From an uncultured Clostridia bacterium (GTDB lineage: Bacteria > Bacillota > Clostridia > Lachnospirales > Cellulosilyticaceae), in assembly GCA_937921505.1 (NCBI GenBank), contig CAKZUB010000044.1, positions 62,001 to 126,000 of the forward strand: a stretch of DNA of 64,000 nt, read 5' to 3'. Position 1 is the first letter of the stretch, and the number at the start of each line of letters is the position of its first letter. Under the pieces are notes generated by a model. It did not search any database, was not told the DNA's origin, and was given only the letters and a program-made list of their open reading frames with translations. Of this stretch, positions 9,808 to 18,091 are shown in pieces. The position numbers were made by a program, and so were the translations under genes.

Positions 9808-10014
9808 TAAATTAGCTGGGATTGCCTCTGAAATAGCTAAATGTGCTCTATTATAAATAACTGATGAAGCTCTTTGAAAAGGGCATTGACTGCTGCTTGC
9901 CCTATATTGTGTTTTGGAAGTTTAGTTTCAAATCTAGCATCTAACCCAAAGTTTGAAAGTGATACGGCAACGTTTGCTTCGCCGCCACCATAAGTTGCTT
10001 CAAAGTTGGCTATT
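9808..10014 (-). pseudogene. 2-keto-3-deoxygluconate kinase (kdgK) remnant
   Basis: Directly behind the KDPG-type aldolase gene, the minus strand reads ANFEATYGGGEANVAV and continues to SNFGLDARFETKLPKHNIG, the conserved N-terminal part of PfkB-family KDG kinases. After VNALFKE the homology jumps, in a different frame, to RASSVIYNRAHLAISEAIPA, which lies some 40-50 residues further on in intact kinases. The N-terminus (about 25 residues), an internal block and everything after EAIPA are missing. It is thus a triply deleted, frameshifted relic of the kinase that normally acts before the aldolase. No functional protein is possible. Confidence 0.8.
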
Positions 10015-10975
10015 TTTTTTGTAGTAAGTGAAATGCAAAACCACCCTTATCACCTTTTATATAAATGGCAACCCTATTGCCTTTATCATCATACTTAGCT
10101 GAGTCTTCATCAAACTCTACGTTCCTAGCTTTCAAATAATTGATAGCTCTCTGTAAGTAATTTGTTTTGTAGGCTACATGCCCATTTGCACCTAAATAAG
10201 GTGCCTTAAGCACTTCAACTCCATTACCTACAAAGAGTGAACTGTTGCCATCATTAATAGGCTGATTAAATAAACTCGCAATATCGTCTGCTACTTTTTT
10301 TGCCTCATCTGCTGATGCTGTATTAATGCCTATATGAGCAAGTTCAAACCCTAACATTTCTGATACGGCTTCACGTGTCAGTTCTGTGATTTTATCAAAT
10401 TGTCCACTGTTAATAAGGCCTGTATCTACCATCCAGACTCCGCCGCATGCGATGACTTTATCAAAGGATAAGTACTCATTAAGATTTTTAACAGTTATAC
10501 CTCCAGTAGGCATAAACTTCATAGTTGTATACGGTGCTGCCATCTCCTTAATCATTTCAACCCCACCCGAAGCTTCCGCTGGGAAGAACTTAACAAGTTC
10601 TAATCCAAGCTCAATAGCTCGTTCTATATCAGAAGGATTGATACACCCTGGTATAATAGGTATGCCTTTATCCACGCAGTATTTAACCACTTTAGGATTA
10701 AATCCAGGGCTTACTATAAAGCTGGCTCCCGCCTCTACTGCTTGATCGACCTGCTCTGTTGTAAGTATAGTACCTGCTCCAACTAACATTTCTGGCAAAT
10801 GAGTAGTAATTGTTTTGATAGCTTCTTTAGCACATGCGGTTCTAAAAGTAATCTCTGCTATTGGAAGACCTCCCTTACATAACGCCTTTGCAAGCGGGAG
10901 TGTATCTTCTACCCTGTCAATTTTAATAACCGGAACAATTCCAAATGCTTCTAATTTATTTAAGATCTGCTGCAT
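10010..10975 (-). CDS. KDPG/KHG aldolase fused to a VOC (glyoxalase-like) domain
   Basis: A 321-residue protein. Residues 1-205 are a class I 2-keto-3-deoxy-6-phosphogluconate / 4-hydroxy-2-oxoglutarate aldolase, with E41 in AEITFRT, GAGTIL at about 66, and the Schiff-base K129 in LVKFFPAE. It would split KDPG into pyruvate and glyceraldehyde 3-phosphate. Residues 210-321 (FELAHIGINTAS to FHLLQKK) form a VOC-like domain seen with this aldolase in some Clostridia; its role is not known to me. The gene starts behind AGGAGG. Normally a KDG kinase gene follows; here only its remnant does, so the aldolase must rely on another kinase or use a different keto acid. Confidence 0.88.
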   Translation of the reverse strand: MQQILNKLEAFGIVPVIKIDRVEDTLPLAKALCKGGLPIAEITFRTACAKEAIKTITTHLPEMLVGAGTILTTEQVDQAVEAGASFIVSPGFNPKVVKYCVDKGIPIIPGCINPSDIERAIELGLELVKFFPAEASGGVEMIKEMAAPYTTMKFMPTGGITVKNLNEYLSFDKVIACGGVWMVDTGLINSGQFDKITELTREAVSEMLGFELAHIGINTASADEAKKVADDIASLFNQPINDGNSSLFVGNGVEVLKAPYLGANGHVAYKTNYLQRAINYLKARNVEFDEDSAKYDDKGNRVAIYIKGDKGGFAFHLLQKK

Positions 10976-11004
10976 ACTTGTACCTCCTATATTCTAGTTT
11001 CTTA

Positions 11005-11253
11005 TTTTTTACTTTTACTTTTACTTTTACTTGCTTTTTATTTTTCCCTATTTTTACGTAATTCTTATTTCTTACTTACGCAACTTTCCCACCACAAATA
11101 CATTTATTGAAACAAAAATGCACCTTAATCTGTTAAAATGTAATTATGACAAAACATTTATGAATCCAGATAAGAAAGGTGCATCCCCTATTGATACAGT
11201 ATTATGACTCACCTAAAAAGGCAAAAAATGCTTTACTATCCACACTAAAGGAT
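11005..11253. other. Intergenic region with short tandem repeat and an imperfect dyad
   Basis: Between the aldolase and GH31 genes lie about four TTTTAC units (about 11005-11033). An imperfect inverted repeat follows: ATGCACCTTAATCTG at 11118-11132 against CAGATAAGAAAGGTGCAT at 11167-11184. After it, on the plus strand, a short open stretch (YYDSPKKAKNALLSTLKDL, then stop) ends at about 11208-11267, overlapping the 3' end of the GH31 gene. The dyad could be the ends of an internally deleted insertion element or a hairpin. I cannot assign it. Confidence 0.3.
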
Positions 11254-13311
11254 TTAAAAAATCTTTAAAATATCTTTATCATCTTTTATAAATACTGGTA
11301 TAGTTTCTAGCGTTGTCTTACATTCTACACTGCTCCCACCTTCAAATGTCTCTTTTGTAAAGGCATGCGTCCATTTAGCCCCCCTTGGTAAGTATACTTT
11401 CCTTGAACTTATTCCTTCATATAAAATAGGAGCCACTAGAATGTCTGGTCCAAATAAATATTCATCTTCAATTTCCCATGCTTTGCTATCTTCTGGAAAA
11501 TCATAAAATAACGGTCTCATAGGTGGTATCCCTTTTTCATGAGCTTTCTGCATTTGTTCTTTGATATATAATTTCATGCTTTCACGTAAAGTTAAAAACT
11601 TTGTAAGAATGGGATAAGCCTCTTCCCCATAACTCCATACCTCATTTGCTGCCCCTGTTTCACATATGCCTCCACCCAGTTTGTTCGGTGTCACCGGTGG
11701 AGCAACAGGTTCTCTAAAACCATGTAATCTCATAACCGGACAAAATGTTGCATACTGGAACCATCTGATAAAGCACTCTCTAAAGCTTGCATCATCCGGA
11801 TCCCCTCCATGGAAACCTCCAATATCTGTAGTCCACCACGGAATGCCTGCAATGCCCATGTTAAGGCCTGCTACAAGCTGATTACGCATTGAGCGAAAGC
11901 TTGAGTGTATATCTCCTGACCATACGAGTGCACCATAACGCTGACTCCCCGCCCATGCACACCTTAATAAATTAATAATGTTTTCCTGTCCTTCTTTCTC
12001 CATTCCTTCATAAAGCATCTGCGCATACATAGCTGGATAAATGTTTCCAACCTGTACATTCGGTCCAAGATAATATCTATAATTATCAAAATCATAAGCC
12101 TCATATTCTGGTTCGGCTTCATCCAACCAGAAGGTTTTGATCCCCTTATCATAATAATTTTTCTTAATCTTACTCCAAACAAATTCTCTTGTATGCGGAT
12201 TAGTTGCATCAATAATAGCACTATTGCCCTTATATAAAAATTGAGGACGCACACCACGTTCAGTTCTAATCAACATCCCTTTTTCAATCATCTCCTGATA
12301 GTTCTTAGACCTTCCTTCAACTGTTGGCCAGATTGAAATCATAAGTTCTATGCCCATTTCCTTAAGTTCTTTAACCATTCCTTCTACATCTGGCCAGTAT
12401 TGTTCGTCGAATTGCCAATCTCCTTGATTGGTCCAATGAAAAAAATCTATTACAATTACAGATATCGGTAATTTTCTTCGTTTATATTCTCTTGCGACAT
12501 TCAAAAGTTCCTCTTGTGTGCGATAACGCAGTTTGCATTGCCAAAAGCCCATGGCATAATCTGGCATCATCGGAACTTTACCTGTAGCATTTGCATAAGC
12601 TTGTTCTATTTCATTTGGGGTATCCCCTACTGTAATCCAATAATCTAATTCTTTAGTTGCATGGGCTTTCCACTGTGTTATATTTTTTGAAAAGTTAACT
12701 TCTCCTATAGCTGGGTTATTCCATAAGAAACCATAACCTGTATTTGACATTAAAAAGGGTACACTTGCCTGTGAATTACGCTGTGCTAGTTCAAGTGTAC
12801 AGCCTTTTAGATTTAAAAAGTCTTGTTGGTATTGCCCCATGCCATAGAGTTTTTCATCTTTATTCGATTCAAAGCGCATAGTCAGGGTATAGTCTCCCCC
12901 TAAAATAGGTTTGAATTCTCTTGCCGTAACCATAAGAGCACTGCAAAACTCTGAATTTAAATTTTCTCCTATAGTCGTTTCTTCCTTAAACTCTTCAATA
13001 CCCCGTGTACGCACGTATTCTTCAAGAATGATCTCATTTTTTTGGTTGAAAAATTTGATTTTTCCACTATTAGACATAACAGCGTTTATCTTCCCATTAC
13101 TTATGACTGCATTAGAGTCATAAATATGTATCTTAGGATTGCTTAAACTTTGGTCCGGGTTTAATAGTGCCCAGTTTTGAGTATCATCAAAGGCCATATT
13201 CTTAGTCACTCTCACTCTTAAACTATTTTCTCCCCAAACTTCTATACGTACCTTTTCACTATCATATTCCCATAGCAATTTGTTATTCTCTATTTTAAAT
13301 AATCTATTCAT
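11254..13311 (-). CDS. GH31 family alpha-glycosidase (alpha-xylosidase/alpha-glucosidase-like)
   Basis: A 685-residue glycosidase. Domain order is an N-terminal beta-sandwich (1-about 245), a GH31 TIM barrel beginning MGFWQCKLRYRTQEE, and C-terminal beta domains. The catalytic nucleophile is D397 in FWLDEAEPE and the likely acid/base is D467 in WSGDIHSSF. GH31 enzymes remove alpha-linked glucose or xylose from non-reducing ends. The WLDxxEPE form is seen in GH31 members outside the classical WxDMNEP alpha-glucosidases, so alpha-xylosidase or a related activity is a fair guess. There is no signal peptide, so it is probably cytoplasmic. It lies 62 bases after paralogue B (13374-15281) on the same strand, and its start has AAGGAGA. 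Confidence 0.88.
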   Translation of the reverse strand: MNRLFKIENNKLLWEYDSEKVRIEVWGENSLRVRVTKNMAFDDTQNWALLNPDQSLSNPKIHIYDSNAVISNGKINAVMSNSGKIKFFNQKNEIILEEYVRTRGIEEFKEETTIGENLNSEFCSALMVTAREFKPILGGDYTLTMRFESNKDEKLYGMGQYQQDFLNLKGCTLELAQRNSQASVPFLMSNTGYGFLWNNPAIGEVNFSKNITQWKAHATKELDYWITVGDTPNEIEQAYANATGKVPMMPDYAMGFWQCKLRYRTQEELLNVAREYKRRKLPISVIVIDFFHWTNQGDWQFDEQYWPDVEGMVKELKEMGIELMISIWPTVEGRSKNYQEMIEKGMLIRTERGVRPQFLYKGNSAIIDATNPHTREFVWSKIKKNYYDKGIKTFWLDEAEPEYEAYDFDNYRYYLGPNVQVGNIYPAMYAQMLYEGMEKEGQENIINLLRCAWAGSQRYGALVWSGDIHSSFRSMRNQLVAGLNMGIAGIPWWTTDIGGFHGGDPDDASFRECFIRWFQYATFCPVMRLHGFREPVAPPVTPNKLGGGICETGAANEVWSYGEEAYPILTKFLTLRESMKLYIKEQMQKAHEKGIPPMRPLFYDFPEDSKAWEIEDEYLFGPDILVAPILYEGISSRKVYLPRGAKWTHAFTKETFEGGSSVECKTTLETIPVFIKDDKDILKIF

Positions 13312-13373
13312 ATGACTTCTCCTTGTATAATATATTTTAGTTGATAAAGGAAATCTATAATACTATGAAAAAA

Positions 13374-15281
13374 TTATCCCTCTACAATCCTCCAACTTTC
13401 AGGGAGGATTGAATCAACTTCATCGATTACAATATGGTCTATTCCCTTTTCATTGCCATAAACATCTTTACCAAAATTTGCAATTATTTTTGTTCCATCT
13501 GAAAACGTTGTTTCCTGAACGCAACCATCATCAGAGAGGAATCTAAAATTTATCATTTCAAGCTTTCCAATTTTTCTATGAAGGTTTGCTACTGGAAGAG
13601 CTTCTTTTAGTGCAACCTGAACTTCTGGATCTTCAAATCTATACTTATAAATGTAGGTTTCCGTTCCTCTTCCGGTGTACCCGTATTGTGCTCCAAATGG
13701 AAATACGTCTGGGGGACAACCATATAAGGCATCCATGGCCGCCATCAGTCTTGGTTTGCCTCCTCCGTATTCAAAATTCTCAAGCCATCTTGTTTTTGAA
13801 CGCCACGGCACATTATAACTGTGAAGTTCCCACCAGGAGTGAATCATACTGTCATGATATATAAGCATTGTGAGAGGTATTGGCCAAAATGGGAAATATC
13901 CATACTGTGGCCATGCTTTTACGGAACCAAAATCTAATTCATTTGAAAACGCATCACTAAATCCTTCAGAACTAATTGCCATACCTTTAGACTGTCCTGC
14001 TCTAAATACCTTTTTCAAATGATCTCTAGATTCTGTTCTTGTCATAGGTCTTCTTAGGTGTGATGGATGGTCTTCTGCATAGCATTCCCTAAGAGCAGCG
14101 CAGCTTAAAACATCAAAGTGATCCCATGTCATGTCAGCTATATCCGTTTTTAAAGCATTTTTTTGAAATTCTTCTATAAAACTATTACATACCCAATACC
14201 ATTTTTGATCATCGATTGCCCAATTTGGTACCATTTCTCCCCGATGGTTTTTCATAAACATTTTTTGTGTTTGTTCTTCATTGTCATTTAATGCTTCATT
14301 AAGCCATGTCCATGGCGCCATGCCATATCCAAGCGTTTTTATTTCATCAACTTCTTTTTCACTTAAGTTAATGGTTGATTTGCCTCCCATGTGAATCCCT
14401 TGACTATAAATATTAAATCTTCCAGGATATAGCAGTGCTCTGTCAAATCCATAGTCTTTAAGTTTTTTACAGTTATCAACGTAATCAATATCATCCTGAC
14501 AATAACCTATATAGCACATCAAAGAACCAAATAGGTTTTCCAAAGCTGGGCGCTCAGCAATCTTTTCTTCCCAGCATTTAAATCTACCCTGTTCTATAAT
14601 TTTATTACGGTAAGCCTTTGCTATTTTAGTGATATCAGAATCTGTGAGGTAGATTCTCCCTACTCTTTCATATCTCATTGTTCCTATAGAACTAATTTGT
14701 ATATTGGAAGCCCAGTACCTTCCTGATTCTTCCTTTCCAATCCACCACCATAAGTCATCATAGGTTTCTGATGTAAATAGAAGCCCTCCTGTTTCACTCA
14801 TATAACCTATAAAAGGCATTGTAAAACCAACGTGAGCAGACTCTGGTCTTAAATTTTCAAAGGGTTTTCCACTTCCATCCCAGAGCATGCCCTGCATAAT
14901 TGGCAAAAGCACTTTAAGATTTTCTCCTTTGGGATTAAATGATCCTGGCATAGAAACTGAACCTATAAAATTTACAACTTCAGGCACAGGAATTCTAACT
15001 TCTATATAGTCTTCTTTAAGTATGTATATCGTTTTAACTACAGCGTCCCCTGCTTTAAAAGTCAAAACTAAAGAGTCACTTCTCTCAATCTCTGCATTTA
15101 TAGGTATGAGTGAATTAAATTTAAGCTCACCGTTATACATATCATTGTACATTTCAGTCCCATAAACTATGGTTTTTTCATCTATTATCCATCTAGTCCC
15201 TCTTTTTAGATCAACCACTATAAATTCATTACCCTTATCTTCGCAAGTTAACATAATGTTTTTGTTTTTTATTTGTAACAT
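13374..15281 (-). CDS. Putative glycoside hydrolase, family not recognised (paralogue B)
   Basis: A 635-residue cytoplasmic protein closely related along its whole length to the product of 353-2230. Shared blocks include LPIMQGMLWDG, GTMRYxR, APWTWxNE, TWDHFDV, WPIPLTML and YGCPPDVFPFGA. The conserved acidic residues in the barrel-like part suggest a glycosidase, but I cannot name the family or activity. The ATG follows GAGGTGAGGT. In this copy the importer genes that precede paralogue A are missing; only scraps of the binding-protein gene and its promoter block (15339-15567) remain directly upstream. GH31 follows in the same direction, so the two may act on the same sugar. Confidence 0.75.
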   Translation of the reverse strand: MLQIKNKNIMLTCEDKGNEFIVVDLKRGTRWIIDEKTIVYGTEMYNDMYNGELKFNSLIPINAEIERSDSLVLTFKAGDAVVKTIYILKEDYIEVRIPVPEVVNFIGSVSMPGSFNPKGENLKVLLPIMQGMLWDGSGKPFENLRPESAHVGFTMPFIGYMSETGGLLFTSETYDDLWWWIGKEESGRYWASNIQISSIGTMRYERVGRIYLTDSDITKIAKAYRNKIIEQGRFKCWEEKIAERPALENLFGSLMCYIGYCQDDIDYVDNCKKLKDYGFDRALLYPGRFNIYSQGIHMGGKSTINLSEKEVDEIKTLGYGMAPWTWLNEALNDNEEQTQKMFMKNHRGEMVPNWAIDDQKWYWVCNSFIEEFQKNALKTDIADMTWDHFDVLSCAALRECYAEDHPSHLRRPMTRTESRDHLKKVFRAGQSKGMAISSEGFSDAFSNELDFGSVKAWPQYGYFPFWPIPLTMLIYHDSMIHSWWELHSYNVPWRSKTRWLENFEYGGGKPRLMAAMDALYGCPPDVFPFGAQYGYTGRGTETYIYKYRFEDPEVQVALKEALPVANLHRKIGKLEMINFRFLSDDGCVQETTFSDGTKIIANFGKDVYGNEKGIDHIVIDEVDSILPESWRIVEG

Positions 15282-15338
15282 ACCTCACCTCATTATAATT
15301 TACTAGTAAACCTTTTCAATACATCCTTGAAAATAATA

Positions 15339-15567
15339 AGTATTATAAATCTTTTCAAATTCTTCATCATTCTTTGCCATCTACTCTAGTATAGTGAGTC
15401 CCTTCGATACCACTTTAATTTTTTTCTCATATAAATTCCCCCATTCATTAATTTGTTTTTTGTATATATTTGGTTCTATAATTATTATCACATAAGCAAT
15501 CTGTATTTATCACCTAACTCGTTTTAGATTAAGTATAAATATTTTAGTTATTTACTAAAATATTGTA
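15339..15567 (-). pseudogene. Patchwork remnant of a second LplA-like binding-protein gene
   Basis: Three blocks match the LplA-like gene and its upstream region in the same order, with the intervening parts deleted: 15339-15381 matches about 4444-4490 (C-terminal coding part), 15381-15414 matches about 4852-4886 (middle), and 15418-15567 matches about 6066-6215 (first codons, ribosome binding site, promoter block and last codons of the regulator). A segment carrying the importer and glycosidase-like gene was therefore duplicated and then lost the permeases and most of the binding protein. The preserved promoter block now sits directly upstream of paralogue B and may drive it. Confidence 0.85.
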
Positions 15568-15687
15568 ACTGTTCAGTCATACTTTCAAAACAATGAAATG
15601 CTTGTGGATAACCGATAACTTTAACATGTCTTAGAAACTACATTTCCACCTAAGAATTTAGTCCTCAACTGGCATATTTACCCTTCA
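15568..15687 (-). other. Unassigned coding-like remnant next to the ROK regulator gene
   Basis: On the minus strand this gap holds open stretches in different frames (FLGGNVVSKT, then VKVIGYPQAFHCFESMTEQL ending at a stop inside the duplicated block). They have protein-like composition but no start codon. They could be the broken 3' end of a lost gene beside the duplication breakpoint. I do not recognise the protein. Confidence 0.25.
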
Positions 15688-16887
15688 TCATACTATTTGC
15701 AAAAAATATTCTTCAAACACTAAAGCAGCTGCTCCAATAGCCCCTCCAATTTCTGCAAAGTGAGCTTTACGATATACAATTTCCGGAGCAAACTGTGGTA
15801 AAATATTTTTAGCGATTACATGCTGTATAGGTTCTAACATATAATCACTACGTTCAAACATCTCTCCTCCAAAAATTAGCATTTTAGGATTCAAAATATT
15901 TATACAGTTGGCTAATGCAATACCAAGATAATGTGAGATTTCATCTGTAATGTTTAGCGCAATCTTATCATTTTGTTCAGCAGCACTTAAAATGCTGTGA
16001 ATATCTACTTTAGATAAATCTCCGTCAACCATTTCATAAATGATCGAATAGGTCCCACTTTCGAGAGACTCTATCACACGATTTACTATTTCTTCTGAAG
16101 TGGCAATAGTACGTAAGCAGCCATAATTGCCGCATGGACAAGGCTTCCCACCCTGGCTCACAACACTATGTCCAAGTTCTCCTGCCAAACCTAAGTGACC
16201 TCTTACAAACCTGCCGTCAGACATAATCGCTGTTCCAATACCAGCTCCAATTTGCACATAAATAATGTCATTGCATTTAGCAATGTCTTCATCTAATCTT
16301 TCAGCTAGTAAATTTAACGGTGTTGAATCATCAATAAATACGGGAAGTTGATATCTGCTTTGAACTATTTCTTTTATGGGAATATTGACCCAACCCTGTA
16401 ACTGTGAAGATGCTAAAATAACACATTTTTCTCTATCAATCATTCCTGTAAAAGAAATACCAATGCCTATAATATGTTTTTCTTTGAAAAGATTAAATAT
16501 TTCATCAATTCCTTCAAACATCATATCAATAATTTGATTGGGAGTATCAGTTTTTTTTATTGATTTTTCTATTTGATATATAATATTAAAAGCGGTATCC
16601 GTAAGAAGAATCAGAACACGTTTTGCCTGTATATCTGCACTCATTGCATAAAATTGGCTACTATTTAATGCTAACAATTTAGTTTTATGCGTATTGTTGT
16701 CTGATTTAGAGACTTCCACAATCAATCCCTCATCTAAAAGTTTCTTAGTAATCTCAGTAATTGTTGCCAGACGGATGTTTGAGATTTTTTTGATTTCTGT
16801 TCTTAAAATGGGTGCGTTCTTTCTGATTAAATCAAATATAACTTTTCTGTTAGTGTTATAAACACTTTGTTTTCCGAATGTACTCAT
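15688..16887 (-). CDS. ROK-family transcriptional regulator (NagC/XylR type)
   Basis: A 399-residue regulator. An N-terminal winged helix-turn-helix (about 13-60) is followed by a ROK sugar-binding domain containing GAGIGTAI, HLGLAGELGH with zinc ligand H240, and the zinc cluster CPCGNYGC (C250, C252, C257). The position of the catalytic Asp of ROK kinases (in ENDAN) is a Ser here (IDDSTPLN), so it should bind but not phosphorylate its sugar. It is divergent from the sugar-acid operon at 17212-22229. The gap holds a perfect 10-bp dyad, so it probably represses that operon and itself until the inducing sugar binds. Confidence 0.9.
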   Translation of the reverse strand: MSTFGKQSVYNTNRKVIFDLIRKNAPILRTEIKKISNIRLATITEITKKLLDEGLIVEVSKSDNNTHKTKLLALNSSQFYAMSADIQAKRVLILLTDTAFNIIYQIEKSIKKTDTPNQIIDMMFEGIDEIFNLFKEKHIIGIGISFTGMIDREKCVILASSQLQGWVNIPIKEIVQSRYQLPVFIDDSTPLNLLAERLDEDIAKCNDIIYVQIGAGIGTAIMSDGRFVRGHLGLAGELGHSVVSQGGKPCPCGNYGCLRTIATSEEIVNRVIESLESGTYSIIYEMVDGDLSKVDIHSILSAAEQNDKIALNITDEISHYLGIALANCINILNPKMLIFGGEMFERSDYMLEPIQHVIAKNILPQFAPEIVYRKAHFAEIGGAIGAAALVFEEYFLQIV

Positions 16888-17211
16888 AGTTTTACCTCTT
16901 ATACTCTATTATTTTATACAACATTCCTATACTACTTTCACATACCATTTAAGTTTCTTAATAAGCTACTTTTAATTATAACAAAAACAAATAAAAATTC
17001 AATAAAAATTTACTCGAAAGTAATTTTTTTATACTTATATTTTCTAAAATCAATAAAAATTTACTTTTATTGATTTTTCCTATTGATTGTTAAAAATTTC
17101 TATGCTAATATTCAAATTATAATTATACGAAATACTTGCATGTTTTTAATCTAGAAAATTTATAACGTATTAAAATGCATTACTAATGCCGTTATTAAGG
17201 AGCGTAAAAAA
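16888..17211. promoter_or_regulatory. Divergent control region with candidate ROK operators
   Basis: This 324-base AT-rich gap lies between the regulator gene and the sugar-acid operon. At 17048-17075 AATCAATAAA and TTTATTGATT form a perfect 10-bp inverted repeat with an 8-base spacer. The half-site TCAATAAAAATTTACT also occurs at about 16999-17014, some 51 bases away (about five helical turns), and there runs into a second weaker dyad, TTACTcgAAAGTAA. Two AT-rich ROK sites flanking the divergent promoters would allow looping repression. The repeats are seen directly; binding by the ROK protein is inferred. Confidence 0.65.
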
Positions 17212-18069
17212 ATGATAGTAGATATACATACTCACTTTTTAAACTTTGAACAACATTGCGGTAATCAACTACGTCAAGACATGAAAAGATGTAATATAGA
17301 AGAAAAGCAATGGACTTATTCTGAAGAGGATTATTTAAACGGAACAAAAGCAGCAGACAAAGTCATTGTGTTTGGATTAAAGGCTACTAAAACCGGATGG
17401 GATGTGAAAAATGAATATGTAGCTGATTTCGTAAGTCGTCATAGTGAAAAATATATTTATTTTGCATCTATAGACCCCTATCAACCAGATTTCATGCTAG
17501 ATTTGGTGTATAATCACAAACAGCTTAAATGTCAAGGTGTAAAGCTAGGGGCTATTTATCAAGGCGTTCACCCTTGTGACAAAAGATATTATGAAATATA
17601 TGATTATTGTGAGAAAAATAATCTTCCGATTATAACACATATGGCAGCCACTTTTTCGAGTGGTGTTCCTCTTGATTATGCCAGACCATTCCATATGGAT
17701 CAGGTAGCGTGTGATTTCCCTCACTTGAAACTCATTTTAGCACATTTAGGGCATCCATGGGAGTCAGAGACACTGGCGATTATCCGCAGACAGGAAAATG
17801 TTTATGCCGATCTTTCTGCACTTTACTATAGACCTTGGCAATTTTATAATGCTATGCGATTAGCTGTCGAGTATGGTTGTTGCAATAAAATATTATTTGG
17901 ATCTGACTTTCCCGCAACTACCACCGAGAGCTCAATTGCTGGAATTAGAAACTTAAATAATTTGGCAATCAAAGCCAACTTACCTCTTATTCCTACTGAT
18001 TTGATAGAGGGCATCATAGGCCGCAATACACTAGATTTAATTTATCCTACTCATAAACAATTATTTTAA
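17212..18069 (+). CDS. Amidohydrolase-superfamily hydrolase (COG2159/lactonase-like)
   Basis: A 285-residue TIM-barrel metal-dependent hydrolase, first gene of the sugar-acid operon. Metal and catalytic residues visible are H6 and H8 (DIHTH), H143 (IITHMAA), H178 (LAHLGHPW) and D232 (FGSDFP). Family members include fuconolactone and related sugar-lactone hydrolases, decarboxylases and amidases. Beside a sugar dehydrogenase and an acid-sugar dehydratase, lactone hydrolysis is the best guess, but a separate lactonase-like protein is also encoded (20289-21035). The start ATG has AAGGAG upstream. No signal peptide. Confidence 0.82.
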   Translation: MIVDIHTHFLNFEQHCGNQLRQDMKRCNIEEKQWTYSEEDYLNGTKAADKVIVFGLKATKTGWDVKNEYVADFVSRHSEKYIYFASIDPYQPDFMLDLVYNHKQLKCQGVKLGAIYQGVHPCDKRYYEIYDYCEKNNLPIITHMAATFSSGVPLDYARPFHMDQVACDFPHLKLILAHLGHPWESETLAIIRRQENVYADLSALYYRPWQFYNAMRLAVEYGCCNKILFGSDFPATTTESSIAGIRNLNNLAIKANLPLIPTDLIEGIIGRNTLDLIYPTHKQLF

Positions 18070-18091
18070 AGAAAGGATTGGTGTTTAGTAT

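Noticed and set aside
11964..12257. Minus-strand frame inside the GH31 gene
   Set aside because: It is an out-of-frame shadow within a conserved GH31 coding region that includes the catalytic nucleophile.
15688..16887. ROK protein as a sugar kinase
   Set aside because: It has an N-terminal winged helix-turn-helix, and the catalytic Asp position is Ser, so it is a regulator.
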